A program made the position numbers and the translations under genes. The notes beneath the pieces are model-generated. The model had not been told where the DNA came from. It worked only from the letters and a program-made list of their open reading frames with translations, and did not search any database. From Tupaia tana (taxonomy: Eukaryota; Chordata; Mammalia; Scandentia; Tupaiidae), in contig JAKSZU010000027.1 in the NCBI GenBank assembly GCA_026018925.1, forward strand, positions 4,888,198-4,952,197: 64,000 nucleotides of DNA. The letters are read 5' to 3'. This document shows positions 23,220-34,759 of the stretch, piece after piece. The number at the start of each line of letters is the position of its first letter. The stretch's first letter is position 1.

Positions 23220-23430
23220 CAGTATGACGGAATAAGATCACACCTTGGACTAAAGCGAATGTGGGTCTGTATTTCTGATGTCCTACTTCCTTGGTATGAG
23301 AATTTGGACAGTTCGCTTAATTTATCTGAACCTCAACTTTCATTTATGAAACAGGTTATTTGCTTTGAGGTTTAAAATAAATACTTTGTATGGAAGCACC
23401 TGACAAAGTGACTGGCTTGAAAACTGTTCT
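23220..23430 (+). mobile_element. MIR SINE
   Basis: GTGGGTCTGTATTTCTGATG, TTAATTTATCTGAACCTC, ATTTATGAAACAGG, GACAAAGTGACTGGC in forward MIR order. Confidence 0.7.
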
Positions 23431-24070
23431 CTTTCCTCCATCCTTCAAAAGGTCAACCATTTTACCCGGCAACCATTTCTTCAAATAGCAAACATGAGTC
23501 TAGAGTGCTCCATGTCAACGTTAAGACAAAGAAGTAGGCGACGGGTAACTGGTAACTCAGAGTTACACTAAGTTATTGGCCATGCGGACGACGAAATGGC
23601 TAATGACTCTGATAGCCCTGGTGCGCTAGAGTGTGCCTTACAAATGGGATAGATGTGGTCAGGAGGACCGACAGCTTTGCTGCCAGTGTAGACGTGCAAC
23701 ACTCCGAATGGAATTAGAGAACGCTATACATTCAGATCAGCCGCTCAGGAGAGACATACTCGGTTCTATGTGGGGACTGTCACTGACCCAGCGGGACTTC
23801 GATAGGCCTATTGATGTGGTTACCTGTATAAATCAGGATTTGATGAGGTTTTAGGGCCTGCAAAGGAACTCTCAGTCTACATTCCTGAGAAGGTGGACAC
23901 ATCGCATCCTGGGATCCCAAAGCACTGTTTTATTGATCCTGTTTAGGCTATTTCATCAACTACCTGCTTTCTATGCCTTGAGACCTTGTAGTTTTTATCT
24001 TGTGTTATACTGATTCTTGTTTACCTTACTTTAAGAAATACATTCTAGGAGTGCCACATTTCTTTACCTT
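23431..24070. other. Unassigned sequence with scattered CpG and a 73-codon frame
   Basis: No repeat recognised. 23,570-23,800 holds several CpGs outside any SINE. The frame at 23,633-23,854 (plus strand) is cysteine/arginine-rich early (CGQEDRQLCCQCRR) but matches nothing I know. It may be an old transposon or chance. Confidence 0.3.
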
Positions 24071-24074
24071 CTCG

Positions 24075-24235
24075 TATTTGGTTTTCGCTGTCTATAACTT
24101 GGGACCGTAATACGTACTTCAAGTCCTTGAGGGAATAGCCCATATCCCTCTGAGCCCATGATACTGGGCACAGAATCTTGTATGTGGTGACAGTCAGTAA
24201 ATGCCAATGAATGTAAAAATGAATGAATGAATGCC
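24075..24235 (+). mobile_element. Possible L2 LINE 3' end
   Basis: CTTGAGGGAATAGCCCATA, GATACTGGGCACAGAATC, GACAGTCAGTAAATGCC and an (AATG)n end resemble the L2 terminus. Confidence 0.5.
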
Positions 24236-26400
24236 CTTGGCTCTCTGTTCTCTTCTGTTTGGAGCACTGGCTTTTCTTTCTCCAGGTGAAGAGCCCTCTG
24301 TGTTTCCTCTTTTAGTCCCGGAGTCCTCGGTGTCTGAACTAGCCTTCTCTGTCCCAGACTCTGCTGGATCCCTGCCTATCTGTTTCTGAAATCTGAAGAG
24401 AATTCAGGAGTTTCGCTAAAGCCCTACAGTTATTTGAATATATAGTGCAAGAAAAACCTGCCCAGGATCCCCCTTTCTTATGCTTTCATTTCTAATCACA
24501 TAGAATACTAGAAAGATAATTTACAGAAAATATGCTTAAAAAACAAAGAGGTGAGAGATGCTCCTTAAAAATACAGAACTGTGCTCAAACTGTGATGACT
24601 TCTTGGGATTTGAACTCTTGAAAGAGCTTGCTTCTCATTTCCTCCTGTCTCTCTATTGCACCTTGAGATGACTTTTAGATCTCTATCCATTCCCCCTTTT
24701 AAGCAGCTCCTTTATTGCAGCCATGTAGTTAGCTAGTTGAAAATGACCCTTGTTCCTTACTGCAGTGCAGAGGTGCAGCTGTTACATGGGTTGTATTGTG
24801 CTCCCATGCATGGATTTTAGGACTGCAGCTCTTTGAGTTCATGCTCATGTACTGGACCATGGCCCCAAGGCATCACTTCCATGTCTTGAATCTAATCTGC
24901 AGCTCTGCACAAATAATGCACAAAACCCTGTAAGCCACCTAATCCTGGGCATTATTTTGGTCATCAGACCAGCATCCCATTAACATCACCCTTGTTTTTG
25001 CAGAACTTAGTTGTTATTAAGCTTATTCGTAGAGGGTCTTAGAATATTCAGCCTTCAAAGGGAAGGGGCTGTTCTCACAAGCGTCTTCACTCTTGAGCCA
25101 GTAGATGAGCTGTCTTTTCAGTTCTTAGCTCAGTATTCAATCTCTTATTGAGGAGACAACTATTGATATAAGAGGATTTTTTAAACCAGGGCCAGGAGCC
25201 AGTCCCATACCTATGTTTGCATAACTAACAAAAACCACTTCATCTTTTGGAAAGGGCCAAAGATCTGCTTCTATTAATAGCTAATTCTGATATAAGGCTT
25301 GGCTGTAGTTTATAAGGCAAAGGTTTGCTTTCATCTCAACTAGAACTTTACTACATACGAGTGTGTGTTTATGTGTGTGTGGTAACTATTATTGATCTAC
25401 TGTTGCATGATATACATTCTTATGGTTCAGATCTCGTTTTGTAATTTCAGAACAGTATGCCTGGTAGGAAGAGTTGATGTTTTGATGCCATCTCATGATG
25501 AGACATTTTACTACTCCAAGTTTTAATGTGGAGCTATGTGTATAAATAATATATACAAGGATTTCATGCTTCTAAATGGCCTCAACCAAATCTATAAATT
25601 TGATTCACCTCTGTTAATGGAGTCCTTTTCCTAGCCAGATTGCTCTTTGTGTGGCATTATATGGAAGTTTGTTGAAACCCTGGTGCCTCATGAAAGAGCC
25701 ATGGCATTTCTGACTTACATGGCTTGTCCTGTCGTCCTTGGCTAAATTTTCTTTGTTGCCTAGTTAAAACCTGGACACCTGGGAGTTTAAATTATCCCTG
25801 TAGGATATTAGTATATTAGCTACCTATAAAAATGAAATTTATATGAGGCATCTGTTTACATTGAGCATCCCATAAAACTGTGGCAGGGAATTCAAAGGGA
25901 AAGACTTTCAAATGAAGGTTCCATGGCCTAGAGCAAAAGGATTTTAAGAGTGGCATCTAGATAACTAATTTCCATCTTATATATTAAAAAGAATTTTTAA
26001 ATTTTTTAATAGACAAAGGCTCTCGTTTTTCTCTCCACATGGTAATCTAGAATATGCAAGATAGTTAAAGACTTCTTCTGTGTTCACATTTTGTGTTTCG
26101 GTGTTATTTGGTAATTATTGTGGTTTCCAAGAGAAAGTAAGGGAACGGAGTTTTCAGTATTAACCTGCTGACATTCCATGGAGGACTTGGTGAGCAGGAG
26201 AAGGAGCAATTCCAGTTTTATCCAATAGTGAGAGGGTATATCAGGTCGGTGAGTAAAAGTCGTGCAAGGACCTAAGATTGTATGTAATTGAGTCCCAACC
26301 TAGTAGATGGTGTGTTAAAAGGAGTCATTTTGAGTCTCCAGACTCTAGCTTCCAGACTAGTCCACTCGATTTATTTCTCCTCCGCTACTTCCTAAACTCC
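24236..26400. other. Unassigned 2.1-kb stretch
   Basis: No SINE, MIR or L1 was recognised. AT-rich with short TG tracts near 25,360. It might contain decayed transposon sequence. No coding frame of interest. Confidence 0.4.
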
Positions 26401-26406
26401 TTCCGT

Positions 26407-26474
26407 TTCCTTCCTTCCTTCCTTCCTTCCTTCCTTCCTTCCTTCCTTCCTTCCTTCCTTCCTTCCTTCCTTCC
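26407..26474 (+). repeat. (CCTT)n microsatellite
   Basis: About 16 units, nearly uninterrupted. It lies on the tail side of the minus-strand SINE that follows and probably grew from its tail. Confidence 0.97.
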
Positions 26475-26750
26475 AAATTTCACTCTTTATAGAGCGTGTA
26501 TGTATGCACACAGGGGAAAAGCAGGGAGAGGGAGGGAGGAAGACGAGAGAGAGAGAAAAACACGCTGGAAAGGGTCTTACCAAGCTGGGACGCCCTTCCC
26601 CAGCCCTCCAGCTTGTCTGAGTCTCAGGCACAGGAGCACATGCCTGGTGTGTTTCAGGCCTATCAGGCCAAAGATCCAAACCCATGGTCAGCCGCGTGGC
26701 TTCCAGCACTGCGGTTCAGGACACTGTGGACTGTGCCACTGAGCAGAGGT
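26475..26750 (-). mobile_element. tRNA-derived SINE, family B, diverged
   Basis: TGTATGCACACAGGGG, purine tract, CACATGCCTGGTGTGTTTC body and a head region with CCATGGTCAGCCGCGTGG. Relatively CpG-rich for its divergence. Confidence 0.7.
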
Positions 26751-27043
26751 GTGTCAAGTAGCTGTGCTTAACTTAATCCAATGGGGAAAACAAGGAGGAG
26801 AGAAAGTAGATATTTAAGACGCGATAACTCAGATACAAAAGAAGAGCTGAAGAACTAAGCTTTTAAATGAATAGAGATCAGAGCAATCTAGAGATCGTAG
26901 TCAAAATCCCGACAACAGGTACGACGCAGAAGCTTCCAAATGGAATGGATGCCAGTGTGGACCACAGAGACAGTCACAGCAGGGGCAAACTGACTGAAGA
27001 TGAGCCCCGAGTGCAGGGAGCAGGACTCAGGAGACTCTCTCTC
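26751..27043. other. Unassigned sequence
   Basis: Nothing recognised. Confidence 0.35.
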
Positions 27044-27109
27044 TTTAAAGAATGATCTATTTAATTTTACTTATTATTTTTTTTACTTTGCTACAGAGCA
27101 TGTGCACTC

Positions 27110-27165
<56 letters not shown>

Positions 27166-27263
27166 AGGAGATGGAGAGAAAACAAGCCACCTGGTCTGGG
27201 ACTTAAACTGCAGTGAGCCATGTGGGAGCCGCGCACCTTCACCGTCTTACCACCTGCTGGCCC
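27044..27263 (-). mobile_element. SINE family A-short with (GA)n expansion
   Basis: AT-rich left end, GCATGTGCACTCATGAG, a purine tract expanded to about 60 bp of GA, then the head directly, ending in CACCTGCTGGCCC. Confidence 0.88.
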
Positions 27264-27289
27264 GAGACTGTTTCTCTCTCTCTCTCTTT

Positions 27290-27557
27290 TTAATTCTTTT
27301 TTTCTTTCATTTTCTTTTTGGAGAGGGTTTTTCAATAGGGTGTGTGTGCTTGCCAAAAAGAGAGACAGAAAGCGAGAAATCACCCTGGGGCAGATGGCTA
27401 CGCCGCAATCCCTTCTCCTCCATTTTCCTCTCGGGATCTTGGACATGCATGCACATGCGCCCGGCGTGAGTTTAAGCCACCAGGTCCAGGACTCGAACCA
27501 TGGTCAGCTACATGGGAGTCCAGTGACACAGCCATTACGCTAACTGCTGGGTCCCCA
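27290..27557 (-). mobile_element. SINE family A-long
   Basis: TTTCAATAGGGTGTGTGTGC end, body reduced around CACCCTGGGGCAGATGG, B box and head ending CTGCTGGGTCCCC. AGACTGT next to each end suggests a short target repeat, placing this insertion beside the preceding A-short copy. Confidence 0.9.
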
Positions 27558-28044
27558 CAGACTGTCTCTTAAGAAAATTCCCATGGAAAAGAGATGATGG
27601 CAACTCTTTTTCCTACTGGTGCCACATCTTGGAGAGGAAAGGCTGGCCCGTCACTACAGGGAGGGTGCAGGACCAGAGCCATCCTACCCAGCCAGCAGGC
27701 GGTGGCGGAGCAATAGCTTCCAAGGGAAAGATGAAATCTACAATCCAGAACTGAATGCTGTGGAAAGGAAGCCGACACCCACCGGACACTGCAAGAAACA
27801 TCAGGAATTGTACCGAATTCACCGGGCCTTCCCACTCAGGTGAACCTCCTCCTGTCCTTCCTGTAAAACTTCTCACTTGATCACATTCTTTCTCCCCTTC
27901 GTCTAGCTTGCCTTCTAGTCTTTCTCCATAGAAAGAAAGTCTTCCAGTCTTTTCCCATAGAATTTCACCCATAGTATAAATGAGGTGTATTTGAGGAGTG
28001 TGGGAAGCTTTAATCTAAGAATATGAGCATCGCTACGATGCTGT
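27558..28044. other. Unassigned sequence
   Basis: No repeat recognised. Near 27,910-27,960 a phrase TCTAGTCTTTCTCCATAGAA recurs 30 bp later in altered form (CCAGTCTTTTCCCATAGAA), a small local duplication. Confidence 0.4.
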
Positions 28045-28280
28045 TGCTCTGAGGAGATCTGTACTGGCTAACTGATGGGTTTGAGTCCTGAACTCAGTGA
28101 CCTGAAGAAACACTCTGGGCGTGTATGCCTGTGTGCTCATAAGCCACAGAGAATGAAAGAGAAGGGATTATGGCATGGCCATCACCCTTGGAAGGGGCTT
28201 TCTTGCTTTTCCTCTTTATCTGTCTGTCTGTTTCTTCAGTGAGTACAGATGGCCTATAGCAAAAATAAGAAAAAGAATTT
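28045..28280 (+). mobile_element. SINE family A-long, diverged
   Basis: Head is badly decayed (TGGGTTTGAGTCCTGAACTC keeps the B-box region). Body AAAGAGAAGGGATTATGG and end GGCCTATAGCAAAAATAAG are clear. Confidence 0.8.
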
Positions 28281-28289
28281 TTCCTGTTT

Positions 28290-28367
28290 ATCTTTTTTTT
28301 TTTTTTTTGCCAGAGGGTACCTATACTCACCAGAAAGAATGAGAATGAGAATGAGAATGAGAATGAG

Positions 28368-28410
<43 letters not shown>

Positions 28411-28486
28411 AACCCACCAAGTCTAGGACTCGAACCATGGTCAGCCATGTGGGAGTGCCTTAACCACCACGCCACCTGCTGGCCCC
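28290..28486 (-). mobile_element. SINE family A-short with hexamer and GA expansions
   Basis: T run, GCCAGAGGGTACC, an array of GAGAAT hexamers at about 28,338-28,374 running into (GA)n to 28,407, then the head ending CCTGCTGGCCCC. Confidence 0.9.
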
Positions 28487-28599
28487 ACCTTTCATCTCTT
28501 AAGCTCACGCAATCAGGCTTCCTCCACCACCGCTCATCACCACTGCACCGACATTGCTCTTGTCTCGTTCGCAGTGGTCCTTAGTTGCAGCGTCAGTTC

Positions 28600-29880
28600 T
28601 CAGTCCTCGTCTTACATGACCTACGGCAGCATCTGGAACCACTGGGCATGACCTTCTTTTAGAGACATTTTCTTGACTTGGCTTCCTGGCATGTCCCCTC
28701 GATTTTTATTTACTGGCTACTACTGAGTTCTCCTAGTCTTGGGTTCTCTTCCCTTTTTAGCTTCACACGACTGCTTGTTGATTCCATTCAGCCTCACGGC
28801 TTTAGATATTTCTAAATGATGATGACTCCTGAATTGAGACCCAACTCAGAGCTTTCTTCTTGCTCTATGCTCATAGAACTGACCACCCACTAGCTGTCTT
28901 TCCTTACATGTTTAATAGGCATCTGAAACTTGCTATGCCTAAACTGAGTTCCTGCTCTTTTTGCCCCAAAACTTGCTCAGTGCATCATGTATTTTATCTC
29001 AGCTGATGACCAATCTATTTTCCCAGATGTCCAGCTAAAAATCTAGAGGTCTTCCTCGACTCCTCGCTGTCTCCAACACTTAATATCCAGGAAGTATTGT
29101 GGGCTTTCCCTTGTTTATATATGCACTTTCACAACTTATTATTCCACTGTTACCACTTGTTTCCTTTGTCTCTCATATTCTTCTAATATTTTGCCTCCTA
29201 ACTAGTGGTCCTGCTATTATCTTGTGCCCTCACATTGAGAAACAGTCACGCAGTGGCCAAGGATCCATTCAAAAGCATTAATCGGATTATGTCACTGCGG
29301 GCTGGAAACTCTGCTGTGCGTCCCCATTTCCTTCAGAGTAAAAGTCAGAGCTCTCACAATGGCCCATAAGGCCCTCTGCCATCGGGTTCCTGTTGCCTTT
29401 TCTGCATTTGCCTTGGTTTCTCCATGGCTTGCTTCTTTCCAACCTCACCGTCCTTGCAGCCAGGGCTTACGGTTATGGTTCTGACGCTTGTGCTCTGCCC
29501 CTCCGTGACCCCGTCACTGACCTTCTTCCGGTTTTTGCTCAGATCCCACCTCCTCTGTGAGTCACACCTTGGTCAGCACACTGAGCCCTGCAACATGTCT
29601 GTCTTTCCTTCCACCCACCACGCTTCTTGCCAAACTCCCAACACCTTCATTCATCTTAGTCCTGCGTCATTTGTCACCTTCTATCACGCCCTATAAATCA
29701 TTTTTATTTTACTGATTTTTTTTTTGGTCTGTCTTCTACAATAACTGAAACACCCCTGGGGTAGAAATTTCTCTCTCTTTTGTGCCGATATGTTGCCAAG
29801 TGCCCATATCAGTGCCAGAAAGAGTGACTATTCAGAAAATATGTTGATGCAAGAATTAAGTAATACATTGACTAAATGAT
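28600..29880 (+). mobile_element. L2-class LINE, 3' half, noncoding
   Basis: GTCACTGCGGGCTGGAAACT, TCCTTCAGAGTAAAAGTCAG, CACAATGGCCCATAAGGCCC, then TTTTTGCTCAGATCCCACC and a 3' UTR-like end. The order matches an L2-type element or a close ancient LINE relative. Stops interrupt every frame. Confidence 0.65.
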
Positions 29881-29934
29881 CTTCCTAAAACTGAAAAAAA
29901 AAAAGGCAGAAAAAATGAAACACAGGGTATAAAA

Positions 29935-30045
29935 CTTACTGTCTCCCTTTTTCAGAAAAGGAGACCAAGGCTCAGGGAAGTTAAGAGTCCAAAAAAGTTT
30001 AGGATCAGTAAGAATGAAGCCGGGGTTGTAAACTGGTTTATTTAT
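29935..30045 (-). mobile_element. MIR fragment
   Basis: AAAAGGAGACCAAGGCTCAG, GGAAGTTAAGAG and a GAATGAAGCCGGGGTTG end match MIR in reverse. Confidence 0.65.
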
Positions 30046-30199
30046 CTCTGAAGTACTTTATTCGAGTTTATTTTATTTTGCATGTGTGGATTTCCACCTT
30101 TAGGTGTTTTTGAATATAGAAAACTTTGGGTGAAGGTATAGTAGACAGGGGTGAAGATAGCCAACATATAACCTAACATCTTTTCTGACACTTAATTAT

Positions 30200-30380
30200 A
30201 GCATCTCACATAATTCCCAAAATGAAACCTCAACTTATGAGCTTATCTTTATTTGCAGATGAGAGCTCTGAAGTTCAAACACCATAAAAAAAAATTAAGC
30301 GACTTGTTTAACTCCACTCTGTTAGTATCATAGCATTTGGAGTTCAGGGTTCTGATTCCCACATACCATAATGGGCGATT
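30200..30380 (-). mobile_element. MIR SINE
   Basis: ATAGCATCTCACATAATTCC, TTTATTTGCAGATGAGAGC, AATTAAGCGACTTGTTTAAC, then GGAGTTCAGGGTTCTGATTC in reverse MIR order. Confidence 0.7.
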
Positions 30381-31271
30381 TTAGTCGTATAAACGGATGA
30401 ACCTCAGTTTTGTTAACACTGAACTGTAGCAAAGTTTTTGGTAAGAAAGAGGGGACTATGGATGTAAGAGCTTTTATCCTTTCAGCTATGTTTAGTGAGG
30501 GTACTCAAAGGGGTGGGCAAGAAAAGGTCCGCTCTCATTCAAATCTCAAATAGTGAAGTTGGTGACTGAGTTCATTCCACCTTTGCATTGCAGCTTCCTT
30601 GCTCATTGTCCCCTCTCTCTCTCTCTCTGATTCTCAGCTCTAGGTGACACTGTGGTGGCCACACTGCACATCTTCACCTGCTCTGTCATCTCTGAATTGA
30701 TATTGCACTTTTTGGTATCAGTGCCAGTGATCTCTCCTCCTTCTCTTTGCACCTCTTTGCTCACTCACTTCCTGACAAAAGAAAAGTAACTTTCATTCTG
30801 AAACTGTATAGAACCCTCTTCACTATTGCCGGTAATTCAAAACCAATAATTCCCCGACTGCTTAAATTCAAGGAACTTTATTAAATTTCCAGGTTACTTT
30901 AATGATTGACTTCGAGAAATCTGAAAAGACAAAAACAGCCCTGTGTACCACGTTTCTGTAGAGGGACTCACACTTCACAGGGTCTTCCACCGTCCTCCCC
31001 ACCTCTTCACCTCTCCATCCCTTTGGCTTTGGCAATCTCAACTCAGGGTTTTTTCCTAGTAATGAACTCCAATAGCCAAGTCCTTTTTCTACTGTGGAGG
31101 CTCAGGGAGACTTAGAAAATAGTCATACTGCTTAACTTAAAGACAGAAGTTTTCGACAGAACTGGGCTAATGGTTAGAGTTGAAATTTTTCTCTTTCTTT
31201 AAATTGTTGCCATTGCAGTAGTCGTACTTTCAGCAGAGTGAGATTTTGGTTACAGGAAGATGTCTCCACAT
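30381..31271. other. Unassigned sequence
   Basis: A short (CT)n at 30,612-30,630. Otherwise nothing recognised. Confidence 0.4.
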
Positions 31272-31432
31272 TGTGTGTGTGTACACACACACATATATAT
31301 AAATATATATATATGTGTGTGTGTACACACACACATATATATAAATATATATATTTATAAATATATAAAAAATATATTTATAAATATATTTATATATATA
31401 AATATATTTATATATATTTATAAATATATTTA

Positions 31433-31460
<28 letters not shown>
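31272..31460. repeat. Self-complementary TG/CA/TA array with internal duplication
   Basis: A block of (TG)n-TACA-(CA)n-(TA)n occurs twice in succession (about 31,272-31,313 and 31,314-31,352), followed by imperfect AAATATATTTATA units. Almost the whole tract can fold on itself. It abuts the tail of the minus-strand SINE. Confidence 0.93.
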
Positions 31461-31463
<3 letters not shown>

Positions 31464-31699
31464 AAGAGAGATTTTTGGTATAGGACCCTTGCACTCACCA
31501 GAGAGACAGAAAGCAAGGAAACCCCCCACCCCACATGAGGGATGGCCATGCCACAATTGCTTTGCCTCCATTTTCCTCTTGGGATTTTGGGCACACACAC
31601 ATACACGCCTGGTGTGTTTCAAGTTACCGGGTCCAGGACTGCACTGTGGTCGACTACATGGGAGTCCAGTGACATAACCATTCTACCACCTCTGGTCCC
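31461..31699 (-). mobile_element. SINE family A-long
   Basis: AAGAGAGATTTTTGGTATAG, CACTCACCAGAGAGACAG, body with ACCCCCCACCCC, head ending CCACCTCTGGTCCCC. Confidence 0.92.
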
Positions 31700-32099
31700 C
31701 ACATACATGTTAACAAACCATGAGTCAGAAACATTTGGTTGTGCTGAAGACACTGAAAATCAGCATGCTACCTGAGACAGTCAAAATATTTCTTCTGATT
31801 TTATGCTAATACTGGTTCTACATTAGCAAAACACATTTAGAGTTTATAAGAATTTATATATGCAGAACTAGAATGCCACAAGTTGAAAAGTACACAAAAA
31901 TTCTAAAATTAATAGTAAATTCTGACTTGAAATATGTGTAGAACTCTACTTCATGGAATACAAAATCATTTGGAATAAAATATAAGTAGAAGAAGAATAA
32001 TTAGGATCAAAGTTGGTTGTATTATACTCTGCCATTTTAAAATGGTTTTGCATAATCATTTTACTTGCTTTTTTAAAGAAGTTATTTGAGAAGTTATTT
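31700..32099. other. Unassigned AT-rich sequence
   Basis: Nothing recognised. Confidence 0.35.
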
Positions 32100-32230
32100 G
32101 GCTTGTTTTCATAGTTTCCTCATTTTATCAGTGAGAAAATTAAGTCTAAACGAGATTAACAACAGATCTAAGGTCACATGGCTCTACGTAGCAATGATGG
32201 ATACAAATATATATGTTCTTGACCCAAAAT
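32100..32230 (-). mobile_element. MIR fragment
   Basis: CCTCATTTTATCAGTGAGAA, CTAAGGTCACATGGCTC match the MIR core in reverse orientation. Confidence 0.68.
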
Positions 32231-33090
32231 TCAATGCACTATATAAAATTAGCATTTAAGAACCAAAATAAAACCAGAGCTTAAATAAATAATAATAATA
32301 AATTGGAAAACATATTAGTAATAATTATATTAAATATTACTACTTCAAAGACAGAAGGTGAAAACAGGAATATTAATCTTTAGAAAAGATCACTTTCAAA
32401 ATGGACTTGGTAAATTTTATCTCTATGAATTAAGCATTAAAGTGTACAAAACAGTAAAGAATGGACATTGCCTTTTTTACACATTGGAGAAAATATGCAA
32501 TCATGTTCCTTTGGCCTTTGGAGAAGGAAGAGAAAGAAAATGCATTTTTCCCATGGCTAGCAAAACTGCTGAAAATGGATGAGTCGCCAATTTTGATAAG
32601 ATCCATGACTGGTATCATAATTTGCAGTGATTCATCTGTGATTTTTTTCCCTTCCAAAATAAGGTCTGAAACAAAACCAAAGCCTTAGGAAAAAGATAAC
32701 AACTGGCATTTTTATCTCTTTTGTGTGTGCGTATGTGTGTAAAATGGAACTTATGATAGATTTAGAATACGTTTGATTCTGGCAAAGTAAGCGATCTTAA
32801 GGATCATCTGGTCTCCCTCTCTGCCCTTCCCCCAAGCGGTTCTTGGGGTACAATATTCCTTCCTCAGAGCTTATGCTAAAAATAAGAAAAAGTAAAAGCT
32901 GTCTCCTGGTTACTATTGCTTATAAAATAGTATTAGTCATCTTTCTTTCTTCTGATGTATAATTTGACATTATAGTTTACAGAAAAATGTATATTCCTAA
33001 ACACTATAAGTTGTTCCATATTATGATTCTCTATCTCTTTTTTCTTATGCCCATATTTCTCAGTGAAATGGAAAACATATCCTCATGTGA
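32231..33090. other. Unassigned AT-rich sequence
   Basis: Nothing recognised. Short AATA and TG tracts only. Confidence 0.38.
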
Positions 33091-33091
33091 A

Positions 33092-33176
33092 TCCATTGGG
33101 TTGCCAGAAAAGCCACGATGTATGTTTCTATGTTTTTCTATGTCAAATGTGTCATGACTTTTCTGTCAGCACAATA
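33092..33176. mobile_element. Mariner-like MITE, copy 1
   Basis: About 85 bp with terminal inverted repeats: left ATTGGGTTGCCAGAAAAG, right (reverse complement) ATTGTGCTGACAGAAAAG, with a TATG...ATG centre. The inner arms resemble those of the element at 54,861. Palindromic structure and size fit a non-autonomous mariner derivative, which is an inference. Confidence 0.65.
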
Positions 33177-33266
33177 TCTAGATATTAAACTCTGTAGCAC
33201 TTAAGACTGTAAAATGTGTTTTAAAGTGTTTCCTCGTTATTAAATTTGCACTTAGCAATAAGTTCT

Positions 33267-33510
33267 GAGGGCTATGCAGTGGGCTAGTGGTGATACAACT
33301 GGCCCCACCTAGGAAGGCCCTGGGTTTGAGTCTCAGGACCTCTCTCTACATTTGCTGAGTGTCGGTGCTCTCATCCAGCCTGGCTGAGGCCTGGGGTGGA
33401 TCGTGCCATGAAGACCCTGCGGGGGTGCTTGTTTCTCTGTCTCTGGCTTTCTCTTTGTAGTTTTCTCTCTTGCAGAGGAAATGAGTGAATTTAAGAAAAA
33501 TAAAATAGTT
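33267..33510 (+). mobile_element. Family B-like SINE
   Basis: Head-like AGTGGGCTAGTGGTGATAC, B-box-like GGGTTTGAGTCTC, then GTGTCGGTGCTCTCATCC and GGATCGTGCCATGAAGACC, a pyrimidine segment and an A-rich tail. Confidence 0.7.
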
Positions 33511-33513
33511 TCC

Positions 33514-33772
33514 AGGCTGGAACAGTAGCACAGTTAACTGAGGTGCACAGGAAGCCACGTCCCACATGGCCAGCCATGGTTTAAATCCAGTGGCTTGAAA
33601 CACATGCCATGTGTGTGTGCATGTATGCCCAGTGTCCTGACCGGTGGAGAAAGGGAGGAAAAAGGACTGTGGCATAACCACATCCCAGTACGGGTGCTTT
33701 CACTCTCTCTCTCCTCCAATCTCTCTTTCTTTCTTTCTCGCAAACACACACATCCTCCTGTAATATTTTAAA
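33514..33772 (+). mobile_element. tRNA-derived SINE, family B
   Basis: GGCTGGAACAGTAGCAC head, CCACATGGCCAGCCATGG, GTGTGCATGTATGCCCAG body, (CT)n segment, and an end GCAAACACACACATCC. It lies head-to-tail behind the preceding SINE. Confidence 0.82.
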
Positions 33773-34720
33773 AAGTTCTGAAATCCTTGAGATCTTTAAA
33801 GAGAAAATTCTGGAGATCAGAAGGCACAAAACCATAGTCTGTTTTTTGTTTGTTTGTTTTGCTACCTTTGGAAATGACTTGGCAAAAAAATATAGAGGAA
33901 TCATTTTGACCACTGGTAATTACTGGTGAAACAAAATTTCTCAAATGAATTTCTCTGTTAGAATTTTTAAGCTACCCAATTCAATTGCATTTCTGAGTAA
34001 GACATTTTCTCTTTTTATCATATGCAGAACTATCATTTTAGATAAAAGGATTGGGGACACTTTGGATTTGTGCATGCACATGCCAGTTATTACTCAAGGG
34101 ATAAAAGGTAGACTTCTCAAAGGCTGGCAGTGCTGGAGAGTCATTGCCACCCCTAGATCTCGGGAATGAGTGGAGGAAATGGTGAGCAGGACCCAGTGAA
34201 AACACCTGCAGCTGGAGAAGAGACCTATGCAAGGGCGTCTGTGGCTTTGCAAAATGAGAGGCAGCATCCTTGCAGTGACTACCTGGTCGAGGGACTGCAG
34301 CCTCCTTTCCTGTCCTCCGATCTCTCAGTGGTGCCTCGTATGGGGCAGTCTGATGACGACGGAAGCAGTTGATGCAGGCTGTACGGACCAGTCTCCCGGG
34401 ACAGAAAGCAGAGTTGTGGGGGCTGGAGAGTGGATCTGGCGGGCTAAGGGAGGGTACATAGACCGGCTTCCCTGAAGAGCACAGGTCCTAGTGCAGGCAG
34501 AGTGTTTGGAACTTAGATCCTTCAAAACTAAGCAACCGCAAGGCTGACATGTGGGCTTACATTTCTTGAGGTGATTGGACTAATTAATCAATTAACCAAA
34601 AAAACCTTTGGTGATTTCCTTTGGATAAGAATTGCCCGTTGGGTAGACAGGCATGTTGTATAGAAGGGTGGTCCTCAAATTTCAGGATTGTATATTCCAT
34701 TTATTTTCTTATTGTAGAGC
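33773..34720. other. Unassigned sequence
   Basis: A short (TTTG)n near 33,845. The stretch 34,130-34,480 is GC-richer with short frames. Nothing recognised. Confidence 0.4.
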
Positions 34721-34723
34721 CTG

Positions 34724-34727
<4 letters not shown>

Positions 34728-34759
<32 letters not shown>

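Noticed and set aside
24236-26400. Endogenous retrovirus
   Set aside because: No LTR pair, primer-binding site or retroviral protein motif could be found.
26278-26742. 154-codon frame on the plus strand
   Set aside because: Its middle is the (CCTT)n microsatellite (PSFL repeats) and its end is a SINE.
27844-28020. Tandem duplication as a regulatory array
   Set aside because: Only one imperfect repetition of about 19 bp, probably chance or slippage.
28338-28407. CRISPR-like array (repeated GAGAAT units)
   Set aside because: A plain hexamer/GA microsatellite within a SINE, with no spacers.
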